From contig OX344764.1 of assembly GCA_947034895.1 (NCBI GenBank), positions 36,582,935-36,646,934 of the forward strand: a stretch of 64,000 bases of DNA. The letters run 5' to 3'. This document shows, piece after piece, positions 24,604 to 36,867 of the stretch (positions are counted from its first letter, which is position 1; each line of letters starts with the position of its first letter). This stretch comes from Rhytidiadelphus loreus (Eukaryota > Streptophyta > Bryopsida > Hypnales > Hylocomiaceae). Under the pieces are notes generated by a model. That model did no database searches. It saw only the letters and a program-made list of their open reading frames with translations, and was not told the origin of the DNA. Position numbers and translations under genes: made by a program.

Positions 24604-24823
24604 TATGCATCCTCACATTATGTAAGACCTTTTCTCATACCTCTTGCGTACAGTGCTTACCAACGCTACTGACTGACGTGCGGCTAGAATTATCCTGCTT
24701 TAGTATGGATATGTGCCCTAAGCATATATTTTAGCGTCTTAGAGCAGGTCATTTGTGAAGATTATTACCGTACTCCAGATTCTTTTTAAGTGCAGATGCA
24801 GCTCTGCTTTTTTTTTTATCAAG

Positions 24824-24829
24824 AATAAA
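24824..24829 (+). terminator. Probable COG4 polyadenylation signal
   Basis: AATAAA 220 bases after the COG4 stop codon, following a T-rich stretch. COG4 and the LIM gene converge here, so their 3' regions share 24604-25261, which otherwise holds nothing I can name. Confidence 0.5.
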
Positions 24830-25261
24830 TTTATCGAGTTGAGGTTGAAGTTGAATGCATGTTATTTCTAGTCTACCTGTTGCATTTTCTATGAAATTGT
24901 GATCGCACTAACTCCGTGTTTCGAGTGGGCTCTTGCCTACACTAAACGAACAAATTTTTGATATCCTCAACCAGAAGATGGTTCGTGTCAAGAGAGTACC
25001 TACTCTCTATGATACTCTGCGATACGTCTCTGATACATCTACAGATCAATCCTCAGGTTTGCTGCACTTGGAATTATGCAGAGGTCCATTCTCCTCTTGC
25101 GTCAAACCCAGGAATAAGCAAAGATGTCCTGCAAAAATGCACATGTATCACGTCAGTCAGCTTTGCCAAGCGTGTTGTTTGTTTTGCGCAGATAGACCAT
25201 AAAAATTCTCCAAGCCGTATTTCTGAACCCAAGATTATAATTGCCCTTGTTGAGTCACTTA

Positions 25262-27801
25262 TCATGCAAATGATAGGGAAATCAAGAGGAGTGAACAAGG
25301 ACTTCGTGTGCTTGCATTGCTAGTAGTTGGTTTCATGGACGGCGTCTTGGTGAGCTGGCTGTAATTCCCCTTCTCCTTGAAGAGCTGATCATAGTGATGC
25401 TTGCAGTATAGCCTCCCTTCTAAAGACGCGTAGTTGGAGAGGCTGATGGTACAGCTCCCATGCGAGCATTTGAAGCAGCTTTTATGGTACGGTAGATCCT
25501 CTACTGTTGTCTGTCACCACATTCATCAGCCCCCATATAGTGGAAAAGACTCAACCCGGAGAAACAATAAGCGTGAGTGTTACACCTACAACCCCAATTG
25601 CGGAGCCTGTTTTTGTAGACGTAGCAATAAGCATTGGATACAAAGAGCACAATTAAACAAGATCCAACTGTTTAACACTTTCAGTGAATGTACATCCTTG
25701 CCATGGCTTGGCATACTGTTACTTCTCACAACAAGGCACTATTTTCAAGTTCCTAATTTGAAGCAAAAGAAAACAAAAGAATTAAACATGCAAAAGATAG
25801 ATGATCACCTTTTCAATGAGATAGACAATTTTGCCACAAGCAACACATTTTTCTTGTGTCCCTGCAAACAACAGGCTTGTCCCTTTGGACAATGTCTTGT
25901 TCTCCAACATCCAAGGCCTAGAAATGTTAATACATGAATGATGAAAATTGACAACTTATACAAGAGTAAGCCTTTCAACATCTCAAGCAATAATTACAAT
26001 AAAAATGCATTCAAATTCCATATTTTTTTGAATTCTTTGGAACATTCTTTAAATTAGGGCCCTAGCATCTTGAAATTACAATAGCCATTTGAAAATTAGA
26101 ATCGCCATTTTGCTTTTGACAACTAACTATAGGCATTAAGCATAGTCTTTGTCCATTCCAAAAAAAGAGGGGGATACATCCTCCCTGTTCTTTAAGAATG
26201 TCATGTCAAAACAATACTTGAAGTCAAGGAGAGTAGAATGAGCCACACCTGGAACCTCTCAGAAGTAGGCCTCCTCATTACCCCTATTCCATCAAAGATA
26301 TACAATTTTCAAAATACAATGTACAAAGATACAAAGAAAAAAAAATCTTGCAAATCAATGTAAAAAACCCATAAATACAAAACAAAGATAAAATCCCTCC
26401 AAAGTGACAAATAACAACATCAAAAGCAATAACCCTTTAACGAAGCAACGGTCTAAAAGTGTCTAATGGATGATAGAGAATTCTTCTATATAAGACAAAA
26501 GTACAACGTTCATCCTTGGAATTTTGTTTGAAAAGGAGAGGTCTTGCACAATAGTTTGACCTCCAATGAATGCACTTAGTTTTTTTAAGCAAATGATTTA
26601 CATGGTACCCAATCCAACGTTCCAAGGTTTGGATTCATCAATCAAGTCCCATGAAACTTCTATTAATTGAGTTCCCTCTTTGCTACTTTCAATTAATGGC
26701 AAATTAGCAAACCTTCATGCAATCTTTAGACAAACACAGGACACTAAACACAAGACCCTAAACCCATCTTCCAAAGTGGACCTTCCAGGATGAATTTTGT
26801 GTTCTGCAATGTAATTGTTAAAAAGAAAAAGCCCCTGTTTTGCGCCGTGTTAATTCTATGATCTCCACCTCCCCTGCCTAATTCAGGACTTCTGATTGCA
26901 AATATCAATTCAAAATTTGCAAATTTCATCATGCACGAAAAATAAAAAATTCCTCTGTGAGTTGACCTCACCTGGCAGATCAAAACTCTTCTCAAAGCTC
27001 CCCGTCAGTTTGAAGAGCTGATCAAAATGAGGTTTGCAATAGAGTGTCCCTTCCAATGACGCATAATTCCCCAACTGTAGTGGCAAAGCAACGCGTCAAA
27101 TGAGTGCATGAAATGCAATCAATAGGGCATTGACTCTTCCACAAATCATAAACCAAACCCTAATTCTGCTCCTTCGATTCTTTCTCTTGCAGTGCTGTGA
27201 CGAAAGCATTTGGGAATGATGGGTAAAATTGCTTGAGACTTGAAATCCGAATACCCAAATTCCATGACCCATATGATTACTGTGGTAGCTTATCGGTTTC
27301 GCACAAGGCTAACCTAATGATCATTTGAATTTCCGCAAGAGAAATGAAGAATTTCATGGCATGTGTTGGTAGAGAATACGCAATGATCGAGGCTGTGTGT
27401 CCGTATTGCATTGGCTCACTTTTAGAGGAAGCCCCACCTCTATTCTTCTTCACAGTCACTGTAAATGTTGCTTCTGTCAATACAAAGTTACCTCCCTTCC
27501 GGTCCAAGACTACATAATAAAAATTGCAGAGAGAAGAATGTCCCGTATGAATTTACTCAAGACTGATGGAAAACATGTCTGAGGCGCTTGTGAACCTACA
27601 GAGGATGCCAGAGCAATGAGATGGAAGAGCGTTTTTTAGGGTTTAAAGACGCAATGCAATGACCTTGAGCGTGCCCGTGCAGTGGTGGCACCGGAAGCAC
27701 GCCTTGTGATACACAATCCCATCGGCTCGCAACTGATCCACCAAGTACACCGTCTTGTCGCACTTTCGGCACTTGGGCTGGATCACCGTTAGCGCCATCA
27801 T
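25262..27801 (-). CDS. Plant two-LIM-domain protein (WLIM type)
   Basis: Plant LIM proteins of this kind bundle actin and also occur in the nucleus. Exon 1 (27801-27664; MMALTV, or MALTV from 27798) and exon 2 (27074-26972) give LIM1 with ligands C11, C14, H32, C35, C38, C41, C59 and H62, exactly CX2CX17HX2CX2CX2CX17CX2H. The part 25917-25809 ([18 protein letters not shown]) and the last exon 25510-25262 ([20 protein letters not shown], then [20 protein letters not shown]) give LIM2 with the plant spacing CX2CX17HX2CX2CX4CX15CX2H. Exon 2 ends in phase 1 but 25917 opens in a frame needing phase 2, so a linker exon is missing from my model or there is a lesion. The roughly 1-kb intron carries a repeat insertion. 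The C-terminal tail after KTPSMKPTT is unfamiliar. Confidence 0.88.
26815..26975 (+). repeat. Dispersed repeat in LIM intron, abutting exon 2
   Basis: This matches part of the repeat cluster at 45950-46910: CCTCCCCTGCCTAATTCAG, GATTGCAAATATCAATTCA and AAAATAAAAAATTCC find close counterparts near 46290-46370. It runs up to the donor of LIM exon 2 (26971), so the intron has been invaded very near the splice site. Confidence 0.55.
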
Positions 27802-28922
27802 GACGGTGAGTTTGTTCGTTCAATCGAACAATTTAGTCCACACTTTGCTTTCACATATCGGCTTCACTCGACCCATTCATCGCTTCCATTCTTTTCAAGC
27901 TTTCACATATTTGATCTGCGTGGCGCATCAAAGCGCCAAGAGGTGCACATTCAAAGGGTGGCAAGCCATCTAAACGTCGCTTTGCATGCTGTCAAATTCA
28001 CTTCCAGTGACATGACGAACATCAGACTTGATTGGTAACCCTAATTTGGCGGCTCAGTAAGCCCTTTCCTATCGTCGTCATCGCATTACATGAGCGTGAT
28101 CCAAACAGAGAATTGCATAGAATATTCGGCAGTCCGTCAGTAGGGATAATTACTTACACAATCAGCAGAGGCCAGTGATGCGCGAATTACTGACGTAGCA
28201 AGGTGTAGGTTTGTTGCCTACTGTTGACTGGATTATTCTTATTTTATTTATTTATATATATATATTTTGGTACAAAATAAGATGTTCAATTGCAAGAAGA
28301 ATTGAAAAGTGCGGAGGATTCATTTTCATATTCGAATTTAGTTTTCCAGAGTTTCTTATCGATCGCACAAATTTCGGAGGCCTGGGAGAGAGTTGCCGCA
28401 TCTGTGCTGGTCTGCTTTATAAGGTTTCTCCATCTCATCGGGATTCTATCTGTAGCATCTACAGTAGGTGATCACTGGGATTGTTTGTGTTTGAGGTTGA
28501 GGAGCGGGCGAGGAATTGAAGAACTTCTGTTATTGCGAGTGATTGCCTCGCTAGTCAGGAGGAGCGAATGTTTTCCGCGTGCCAATGTTGGAGTGAATTG
28601 AGACTTGCGTGTGGTCGGCTCCAGGTTTTGAATTGCAGGAGGGGGATATGAACGTGGTGTGGTGGACGTCTCTCTTCACCGTGCCAGAAGTGGAAATCAG
28701 GTTCCTGCACGGGCGAAATTGAGATGATAGTAGTGTGATACTCGCGCCTGATCAGCAGAGTGAATTAGGGTTTGACTTCTTAGTTGGAGAGTACTTGGCA
28801 AAAGGCCCTCTTCGCGTGTCAGAAATTCAATTTGAATTTAAGAGGTTTGAATGATAGTGTGTGATACTCGCGCTTAGCAGAGTGATTTAGGGTTTGACGT
28901 TTTGGTCTTCGTTCGAGACATC
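27802..28922. promoter_or_regulatory. Shared 5' region of the divergent LIM and ClpX genes
   Basis: The two start codons point away from each other across 1.1 kb, so both promoters and leaders lie here. Two TTAGGGTTTGA (telo-box-like) words occur at about 28766 and 28889, inside a duplicated segment next to the ClpX start. Open frames inside (28211-28601) look like chance leader sequence. A bidirectional promoter is possible but not shown. Confidence 0.5.
28724..28899. repeat. Duplicated ~50-bp segment before ClpX start
   Basis: 28724-28775 and 28851-28899 share ATGATAGT, GTGTGATACTCGCGC, AGCAGAGTGA and TTAGGGTTTGAC, separated by about 75 unrelated bases. Both copies lie in the likely 5' leader or core promoter of ClpX and each carries a telo-box-like word. 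Confidence 0.8.
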
Positions 28923-31900
28923 ATGGCTACTGTGAAATGGAAGAGGTTTAGCGATGTGGTGGCGAATTGCCATGGACGACAAGGAATCAGTGCTGTAAGC
29001 GCGCGCGGTCGTCTTCCTCTTCCACCGCCGACTACCTCCGTGGTGCCGTCCATCCCCAACCACGTCCACAATTCCCTCGCGTCATTGCCATTTGCCACCA
29101 CGTTTCGAGGTCCCGACACCGAAGTCGGGTGGGGAAAGCAGCAAGGGGCGAATTTTCACGAAGGCAGAGGGCGACGCGGGGGAGAGCCACAAAAGGGATT
29201 GCCGCTCGCCATTTGCGCGAGCTGCAGCACGCCATTCGCGGCCTCCGTGGCCTCGATTTACCCGATCTCCGACTCCGTCATCACATGTGCCAACTGCGGG
29301 GCCGTGGACACGCTCGTGATCGTTCGTCCGCCTTCGACGAGACCTGATTCCGCGTTGTCGGTGGTGGAGAATGCGCAGTTGCGCGATACCGTGCTGCGCG
29401 TTTCGCGATGGCAATCGAGCAGGCAGGTTCCTTGGCAAGCTGGAAATTCACCGCCAAATTCTACACCTCCGGTGTCGGTGCAATCGCCTCCTGGTCCTCC
29501 TTACTCTCCGAATACGAATCTCGTCCGAGCTCATCCTGGTGCTGGAGGGGGCTCCGGAGGGGGCGGGGGATATGGTTCTCGCGGCGACTCGTGGGGCGGT
29601 GCTTCGCTCGGGAAGGAGCTGCCCACTCCTCGCGAAATCTCGCAAGCTCTGGATAAGTTTGTTGTCGGCCAGGAACGAGCCAAAAAGGCATGTCTTCTCT
29701 TCTCCTCTCCTCTCCTCTTCTCTTCACTTCCTGTTTTTACGTTCCCTTTACTGGATCATCTCCAGTGATCTTACAGAGCGAACGTCTTATTGTCCAAATA
29801 TGCGGATTCTTGTTGTGGATATGTGTGCTTTTTCCTCACCGTGTGTCTACAATAGCTTAAATCACGCAGTCGTCTTACACGATTACGGAGCTTACGGTAT
29901 GTCTATTGTCAACCAATAAAAAAAGATTTGGAAACATCCACTATGTGATATGAGAGTATAAACCATCGTAATCTCTTGGCTACCCATTTGCTTCAAAATC
30001 ATGTCAGTACGTTAGTGTTGGAATTTATAGCGACAAATCCCACACAATTTTGTTTAACATAGAGTGCAATTTGTGTTGAACAAGTGTCATGGTTTGACCT
30101 GTTATCTCTTAGGTTTTAAATCCATATGCAGCGGCATGTTGAAGGCTGTAGCTAGGGTTAATCAGCTAGTGGTCCGATTTTGCTTATTTGCAGATATTGT
30201 CGGTGGCAGTCTACAACCACTACAAGCGCATCTATTTTGAGTCCCTGCAAAAGAGCAATGTAAAGTCTACTGATGAAGGGTATGCTCATTCGATCCTATT
30301 CACTCATAGTTTTTATTAGACAGCATGTTATGATGCCAAATGGGTTATTTTCGAGATTGCATCTTTTGGTTCCGATTGACACCGATTCCGCACTTCTGAG
30401 AGTAGCTTTTAAAATATCGAAAGATTTCTTGCTTCATCGTTTCTATATCTTAAAACTAAATGCTCTTAGAGCGTATATATCGTATTGTACTTTTTGTCTT
30501 GACATTCAAGGAAGAATTGCTCTGTATGAGCAAGTTCAGAAATTGAAATAAACCCGAGATCCGGATGCGCAGGTTTTCTGGTCTCAGCTTCGGTTTTTCT
30601 GAAGTTGAAAGTGAAGAAAAGGATGGTGTAGAGTTGGAGAAGAGCAATGTCCTTCTGATGGGTCCCACTGGATCTGGTTTGTACAAATCTCTTTGTATTG
30701 GTTTTCTGGCGAAAATAAAAATTTGTGGTGCTTTTGTCAATAGCATCCTCTCTACTCTTAGTTGTGTGTTTACAGCATTGATTCGAAGAGACTCATTGTC
30801 TCTGGTTTCTGTTTTGCAGGCAAAACCTTGCTGGCCAAAACCTTGGCTAGATTTGTAAATGTCCCGTTTGTGATTGCGGATGCTACAACACTCACCCAGG
30901 TTATTGCTCAAGTCTCTATAAGTTATGTGTGATCATAATCATAGAGATGTTCTGGTTCATTAAGTTATTTCTTGCCGCCATCTTTTGGAACAAAGTTGTA
31001 GTCGTTTTACGTTGTATATTTGTTCGAAGAAGTAATTATACGCAATGTGGTTGTACAGGCCGGATACGTGGGTGAGGATGTGGAATCTATCTTATACAAG
31101 CTGTTGATGGTAAGTATCTGAAATGGCTTCTTGTGTTCACAGTGCAACCTGAATTGGACAAACTTTTAGTTCTTATACGTCCACGTTGAGCTTGTAAGAC
31201 TGATGAGTATTTTTTACTTTATTTTCAGGCAGCAGAATTTAATGTCTCAGCCGCTCAACAGGGAATTGTTTACATTGATGAGGTTGACAAAATTACAAAG
31301 AAGGTATGTGTTAGTTTCGTCTGAAAGTATCCAGCTGAAATTAACAGTACGGTTAGCATCGATCGTTGCCTTCAAAAATTTTGGTAATTAGTGCTAGAAT
31401 GCAGCGTCCAAGTCTTTCGTTACTTCTCGTTTGTAGGTGCGCATCGGTTGTTGTCTATCTTGATGGTGTGTAATATGACTGATTCAAGTGCTTCATCTTT
31501 CAGGCGGAAAATATGAACATCAGCAGGGATGTTTCTGGTGAAGGAGTACAGCAGGCACTTTTGAAGATGCTAGAGGGAACTGTGCGCTCCATTTCCTCTC
31601 TCAATATCTCCGGGTGTTCAAAATGACGCTGTAGCATAGCTTACCCTTGGAGCTCAAGGTTACTGGGAGATAATCCTGCCTGCTGTGTTGAATTTTTGCT
31701 ATAATTTTGTTCAGTAAATGAGTCTTCTTTGTTACAGGTCGTGAACGTGCCAGAAAAAGGAGCTCGGAAACACCCACGTGGAGATCATATTCAGGTGCCT
31801 CATGCCTAAAGCATCTTGTGATTTTTTCTTCTGTTTTTGACACCCTCCTAATTGGATCTCCCGTGGGTTGGGATTGGTAATGGTTATTACGTGCGTGAAG

Positions 31901-34336
31901 TTCCACGTGCTGAAGGAACTGCATTTTCTTTCTGCTCTTGTTTTCAACTAACACACATGATTTACATGTAGTTTCTTCTCCTGACATAGCCTTTCGTAAT
32001 ACTATTTTAATTGTGGATCGTTGCGGTACAGATTGACACCAAGGATATTTTATTCATTTGCGGAGGTGCTTTTGTAGAGCTTGAGAAAACTATTGCAGAG
32101 AGGTATGGGTTTTCTGGAGCGCAAGATTTTAATTTATCTTACGTGTTTGTATACATTTATCGTCTTCCCCTGTGGGCTATTGACCATATTGTTAAGCAAT
32201 CTTCTTCAGGTGTATGGAAGACAATTTTAACAGTTTAGTGGGTATAAATAAAAGAGTTTTATCTAACTTCTGCATGAAGTTCGAAATGCCCTTAATAGGC
32301 TCTTGTGTATCTCACAGGCGTCAGGACTCTTCCATTGGATTTGGAGCATCTGTTCGTGCTAACATGAGAGGGAATAGGCTTGTTGATGCTGCCATCACTT
32401 CTTCATTGCTTGAGACGGTATAACATTCTCTGCATTTTTCTCTGTGACCTGGTACATGCTTGTTCTTCCAGTGTTTGCCTGCTCATTCTTGTTCCTCGAG
32501 AGTCCATATGTATTTGACCATAATCTATCGCTGGAAGTTCATGCCTTCTATAAAATTTGTTTTAAGTACCTTTTTGCACATTCTGGACGAGGTTGTGACT
32601 TCTAGATTGTAGAAGCAAAATAGTAGAAACTGAAATTCATGATATAGTGCGGCAAGTCTGTGACTATTCAGTTGTGTCTGTGGTGCGCAGGTGGAGAGTA
32701 GTGACTTGATTTCTTATGGACTCATTCCAGAATTCATTGGGCGTTTCCCTGTTCTAGTCAGTCTTGCTGCCTTGAATGAAGACCAACTTGTGCAGGTACT
32801 ACGCACGTTTTGGTGCACTTTTTGAACTCATTATTCTAACTATTTACCCCTATGTGCTCAATCGAAAAATAGAAGCTCCACTTTGGAAGCAATTAATTTA
32901 TTATAAGGTTTTCAAAACTTGGTTTATCATTGCAAAATTGAAGGCATGACTTCTTCTTTCTTCTCCTTTAAGTAAATTTTGTTTGATTCCTTGAAGTTTC
33001 CTAAATAATTTATTTCAACTCTTGTACATAATTATGGAAGCGGCCACTTTTGTCCATTTAGGCATTTAGGGGTTAACCTGTAACCCCGCGGTAAATTTTG
33101 GCCTTTTTAGCTTTTTCATTCAGCGCTATTTTCTGGTGTAGACACTGTTCCCAAGAAGTGGATCCAGAGGTCATTCGCCCTAAGTATATTCTTTATAGTA
33201 AACATTGCTGTTTAGAATGAATCGTTGCATTACAAAGGTGGAATGCTGTTCTTTCACAGGTACTCACAGAACCCCGAAATGCTCTGGGGAAGCAGTACAA
33301 AAAAATGTTCGCCATGAATAATGTAAGCCACTTATTTTTATACCCTGGAATCAGTTCCCATGTTATTCGAGCAAGTCATTCTTTATTGCGATTGTCTAGA
33401 TGACCTTAAAATTATACCTTGACAATGCTTTCAGGCCCAATGATTTGCAGTTTCTGAAGTGCATGTGACTGCGTTTCCCCTTTGACAGGTGAAGTTGCAT
33501 TACACTGACGGAGCATTGCGAAGGATCGCACAAAAGGCAATGATTAAGAACACTGGAGCTCGAGGTTTGAGATCCATTATGGAGACTCTTTTAACAGATG
33601 CTATGTACCAGGTACGACCTCTAAATCTCCTCGTGGTGTTGAACCTAAATTGGGAGATATTATCTGCGTTACTTTAAGCATTTAAACGTATGTAGGATTG
33701 TGATTTGGGGAGACGAGTAGAGTTATGGAGAGATCTTTGGGTACAGGACCCAAATCTGTTGAACTACAAGTATTTTATTACTGTGTATGAAGATCTTATA
33801 TCAATTCATATGTTGGAAATTGTAGACCACCAGAAGTGACAGTTTGCAACCCCTTTTCATTCAAAGATGAGTGGCCGTAGGCATTTTGCCAAGTCAGACT
33901 AATTGAAGAACTGAACTATGTAGCTTCAACAATTTGCTCTTGGGACTCATGAGAGGACTTTGACCCATTACAGGTTCCGGATTCAGTTGTGGAGACGGAT
34001 GAGAAGGTAGATGCAGTTATTCTAGATGAAGAAGCAGTTGGTGCACCTGATGGCAATGGAAGCGGTGCTAAAATTCTTCGTGGCGAAGGTGCTTTAGAAA
34101 TGTATTTAGACAACCAGAAGAGTTCCAGCAAGGTAATTAAACACGACTTTCCTAATATTGTGGCAAAACATCGCCATATCAGATTATTACCTCTTCATAG
34201 CTGATTTGATGAAACTGTGTATTTTCTAAGAACTTTCCTTGTACTCATTTCCTTGTGCGTGCTGCAGATTGGGACTCAACAAGAGGAGGATGTCGAAACA
34301 GACCCAGAATTGCCTGCAAGGGCGGCGAACTTGTAA
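28923..34336 (+). CDS. CLPX: ATP-dependent Clp protease ATP-binding subunit ClpX, organellar
   Basis: An AAA+ unfoldase that feeds proteins to ClpP; plant ClpX of this form is mitochondrial. Fifteen exons: 28923-29687, 30194-30279, 30573-30676, 30820-30899, 31059-31109, 31229-31303, 31504-31581, 31738-31794, 32032-32102, 32318-32417, 32691-32795, 33260-33322, 33489-33611, 33974-34132 and 34268-34336; 661 residues. An N-terminal targeting-like region rich in Arg and Ser precedes a zinc-binding pair (C98, C101, C122, C125) and a Gly-rich linker. Then come Walker A GPTGSGKT (314-321), pore loop GYVG (347-350), Walker B IVYIDE (375-380), the ClpP-docking IGF loop (462-464) and sensor 2 GARGLR (568-573). 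Intron 1 starts with GC (AAG/GCATGT) rather than GT. The divergent neighbour is the LIM gene. Confidence 0.97.
33055..33130. repeat. Fragment of TTAA-type element in ClpX intron
   Basis: CATTTAGGGGTTAACC at 33063 matches the right end of element C at its TTAA junction. The text after TTAA (CTGTAACCCCGCGGTAAA) resembles the start of the partial copy near 19200. It lies in the 464-base intron between exons 11 and 12, and splicing should be unaffected. Confidence 0.45.
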
Positions 34337-34925
34337 TCTAGTGGTTGCATTTGTACAGCTTAAATTTATCATCTTACCATCTTTGAGATCTGCTTTTAAA
34401 TTGTAGGTGTTCGAGCACATTTTGGACCCGAAAAAATGTCCGGATGTTCAAACAGATCCTGCCTAGGTGTAGTAGCAATTGGGAACTACTGTGCACTTCC
34501 ATTGAGTTCCATGTGTAGGTGGCCTCTTGTAAAGATTCTGTGCTGCTCAAGGTGATTACCCGATAATGATGACATTAACATGGATTTGACTTGCAGTTCC
34601 TTTGGTTTGCAATTGGGATCTGGGATGGTCTCCTACCTTACTTATTGCTGTAGATTTATTGTTCCATAATATGCCATTTATTGTGGTCTGTTAAAGGGTT
34701 ACAATACAGCCTAAATGGTCATGGTGGGTGTGTAACTTTACATGTAAGGTAGGAGGGGCAGATACCGCCCATTTAAAAGCAAATTAGGTCTCTCTCTGCT
34801 GATACAGTAGAAGATTTTTTGCAACAAAATCTCACGGGAAGGAAGAGAGGGAGCCATACCCGTCACAATTTGATTTTGAACTTTGGACTTGAACTGATTA
34901 GGTATGATTCTCTGAAGCTCAAAAG
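34337..34925. other. ClpX 3' region
   Basis: Downstream of the ClpX stop codon; this should hold its 3' UTR and polyadenylation site. No other gene or repeat of note is seen before the transposon end at 34926. Confidence 0.4.
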
Positions 34926-35132
34926 CAGGACACTAAAATTGGTAAATAGTGTTGGCTACACTAATTGTTAACAACAACACTAATTGTGATTTGCAAGGTT
35001 AGTGGTAGAACATTATTTATCCATTTTTTAGCTCTAAAATAAAATTTGGTCATTTCAACATTTTTATGAGAGTGCATTTAGTGTTAGATGGGAACAAAAT
35101 ATAGAAGTTGGAATGGTGGGGAAAAAGCGGTG

Positions 35133-35260
35133 TATGAAATGTTGAAATAGACAATGAAATGTTAAAATAAACAATGAAATGTTGAAATAAACAATGAAAT
35201 GTTGAAATAAATAATGAAATGTTGAATTGTTGAAATAGACAATGCAATGTTGAAATGCTA
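35133..35260. repeat. ~20-bp minisatellite inside transposon
   Basis: Six or so units of ACAATGAAATGTTGAAATAA with single-base changes and one 8-base slip (GTTGAATT). It lies between the transposon left end and the transposase remnant. Confidence 0.85.
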
Positions 35261-35376
35261 AATTTTTTAATAGTATAGTTTGAGTTGCTAAATATAGCAA
35301 CAAAAAAACAACATAATAATCCTAGTTGTAGGCCAATAATTAAAGAGGAAAAATAGTAAAATATCAAAAAAGATTT

Positions 35377-36867
35377 TTAAATTGCTCTATTGAAATTGGG
35401 CACTTCTTGCCCTTGGAAGTAGTGCAAATGTTTTGCAATTATCTCTTGGAGATGTGAAAACAATTGTCTTACACTCCAAGATCTATTAAGTCCTAATGCC
35501 AAGCCACAATGAATCATTGCTTTTCTAGCATAAGACATGTTGTCACTATCCACCTCTCGATTAACATCTTCTACACTATCATCAACCAATTGTAGAAAAA
35601 AACATTTGTCAACTTCCCTGACCATTGTCCATCTATCCATGATGCATTTTGCCAAGCATTTTGTTGTATCAACTCAATTTTCTTGGCTTTCCACCGTCTT
35701 GTCCATGCATCTTTGATTTTTGAAATGAGGAATGTATCTACTAGTTGGCAAAAGTGAATAGAACATGGAGGCAAAAATTTAAAAATTGTATTTTTGATAG
35801 CTAGGACAGCAACCAATCTAGGGGTCACAGTATAGCTGCTACAATTATCAAGCCATATGATCTTTATGCGTTAATGAAGATCGACTTGATATGCATGAGG
35901 TTCCAAAAAGTATTCAGGGAAGATGGTTTGGTCCATCCAACCTCTAGGGTCCATTCTATAAGAAACTCCAAGAATATTACCAATCAAAACCCGCATGGAT
36001 AGCTCCTATTTTCATTTGAGAAAATGAACATAGGAGCTCCTATTGTGGCACAACAACCGTCTAAAATGTGAACCACCATAGTTACGGAATCCCTACCCAA
36101 GACAACTTCAATACATTTGACAGTTCTATCTCCCCTAAACCCTAAAATTCGGCCATTGTCAAGATTGACAGCAAAATGCATTTTATCCAATTTTTCCATG
36201 AGATTTTCATCGAATTCCTTGAATGAAAATCCCCTTCGCAAGCCACCCAAATGGTAGGTGGTTTGCATTCCAATTTGAGGCTACAAATCAAACGACCACA
36301 TTGAAATAGAAAGACTATATTGTAGTTATCCATGAACTGATTGACCCAATTTGCTGTGATTTTGTTGACCAACAAAATATCGTATTTGGAATCAATAGAA
36401 TAGGCTATGAAAATGGACTCAAGAGCTACAAGAATGGAAAGGGCCAATTCACAAAGTAGGTGAGGAAAATTTGACACCTAATTTGTAGAGGCTGTTGAGT
36501 TCTTTAAGTAATATAGGGTACACATATTGCATCCATTCGCTCTTTTTTTTGCCTTGACCCGGTCTGGCTTTTGGAGAATGGCACCTCCTTTTGTCCAATC
36601 GGCTTTAGCTACAAGAGAATGGAGTGATTTGACCTGCAACATCTTCATGGAATTGGTGACGTTACTGCCACCAACGGCCGGCAAGGTGTTGGCCACGGAA
36701 GTGTTCCAGAAATGCTTAAATGACTCGAAAACCCAGATTAGCCAAGCTGTGAAAGGCGATGTCCAAGAAGTGACAGATCGGCGAGTGGCAAGGCTGGAAA
36801 CTTGTTGAAGACAGCGTGGAAGGGTATTGGGAGGAATCACGGTAAGTGGGACATGGTCCATAGTCAA
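35377..36867 (-). pseudogene. Broken DDE-superfamily transposase
   Basis: Successive minus-strand frames read like one DDE endonuclease split by stops and frame shifts. Recognisable blocks in order: MDHVPLTVIPPNTLPRC (36840s); KITANWVNQFMDNYNIVF; MHFAVNLDNGRILGFRGDR with the first acidic residue region altered; GAPMFIFSNENRSYPCG; GVSYRMDPRGWMDQTIFPEY (near 35940); IIWLDNCSSYTVTP, the second acidic residue; and SKIKDAWTRRWKAKKIELIQ with the third-motif region. A TAG lies near 36478 and a TAA near 35873, and the frame changes at least twice, so it cannot encode an active enzyme. Gene-family assignment is from memory of similar moss and oomycete transposases. Confidence 0.75.

Noticed and set aside
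28211..28601. Plus-strand frames before ClpX as a separate small gene
   Set aside because: They lie in the leader/promoter interval, overlap each other in two frames and show no family signature.
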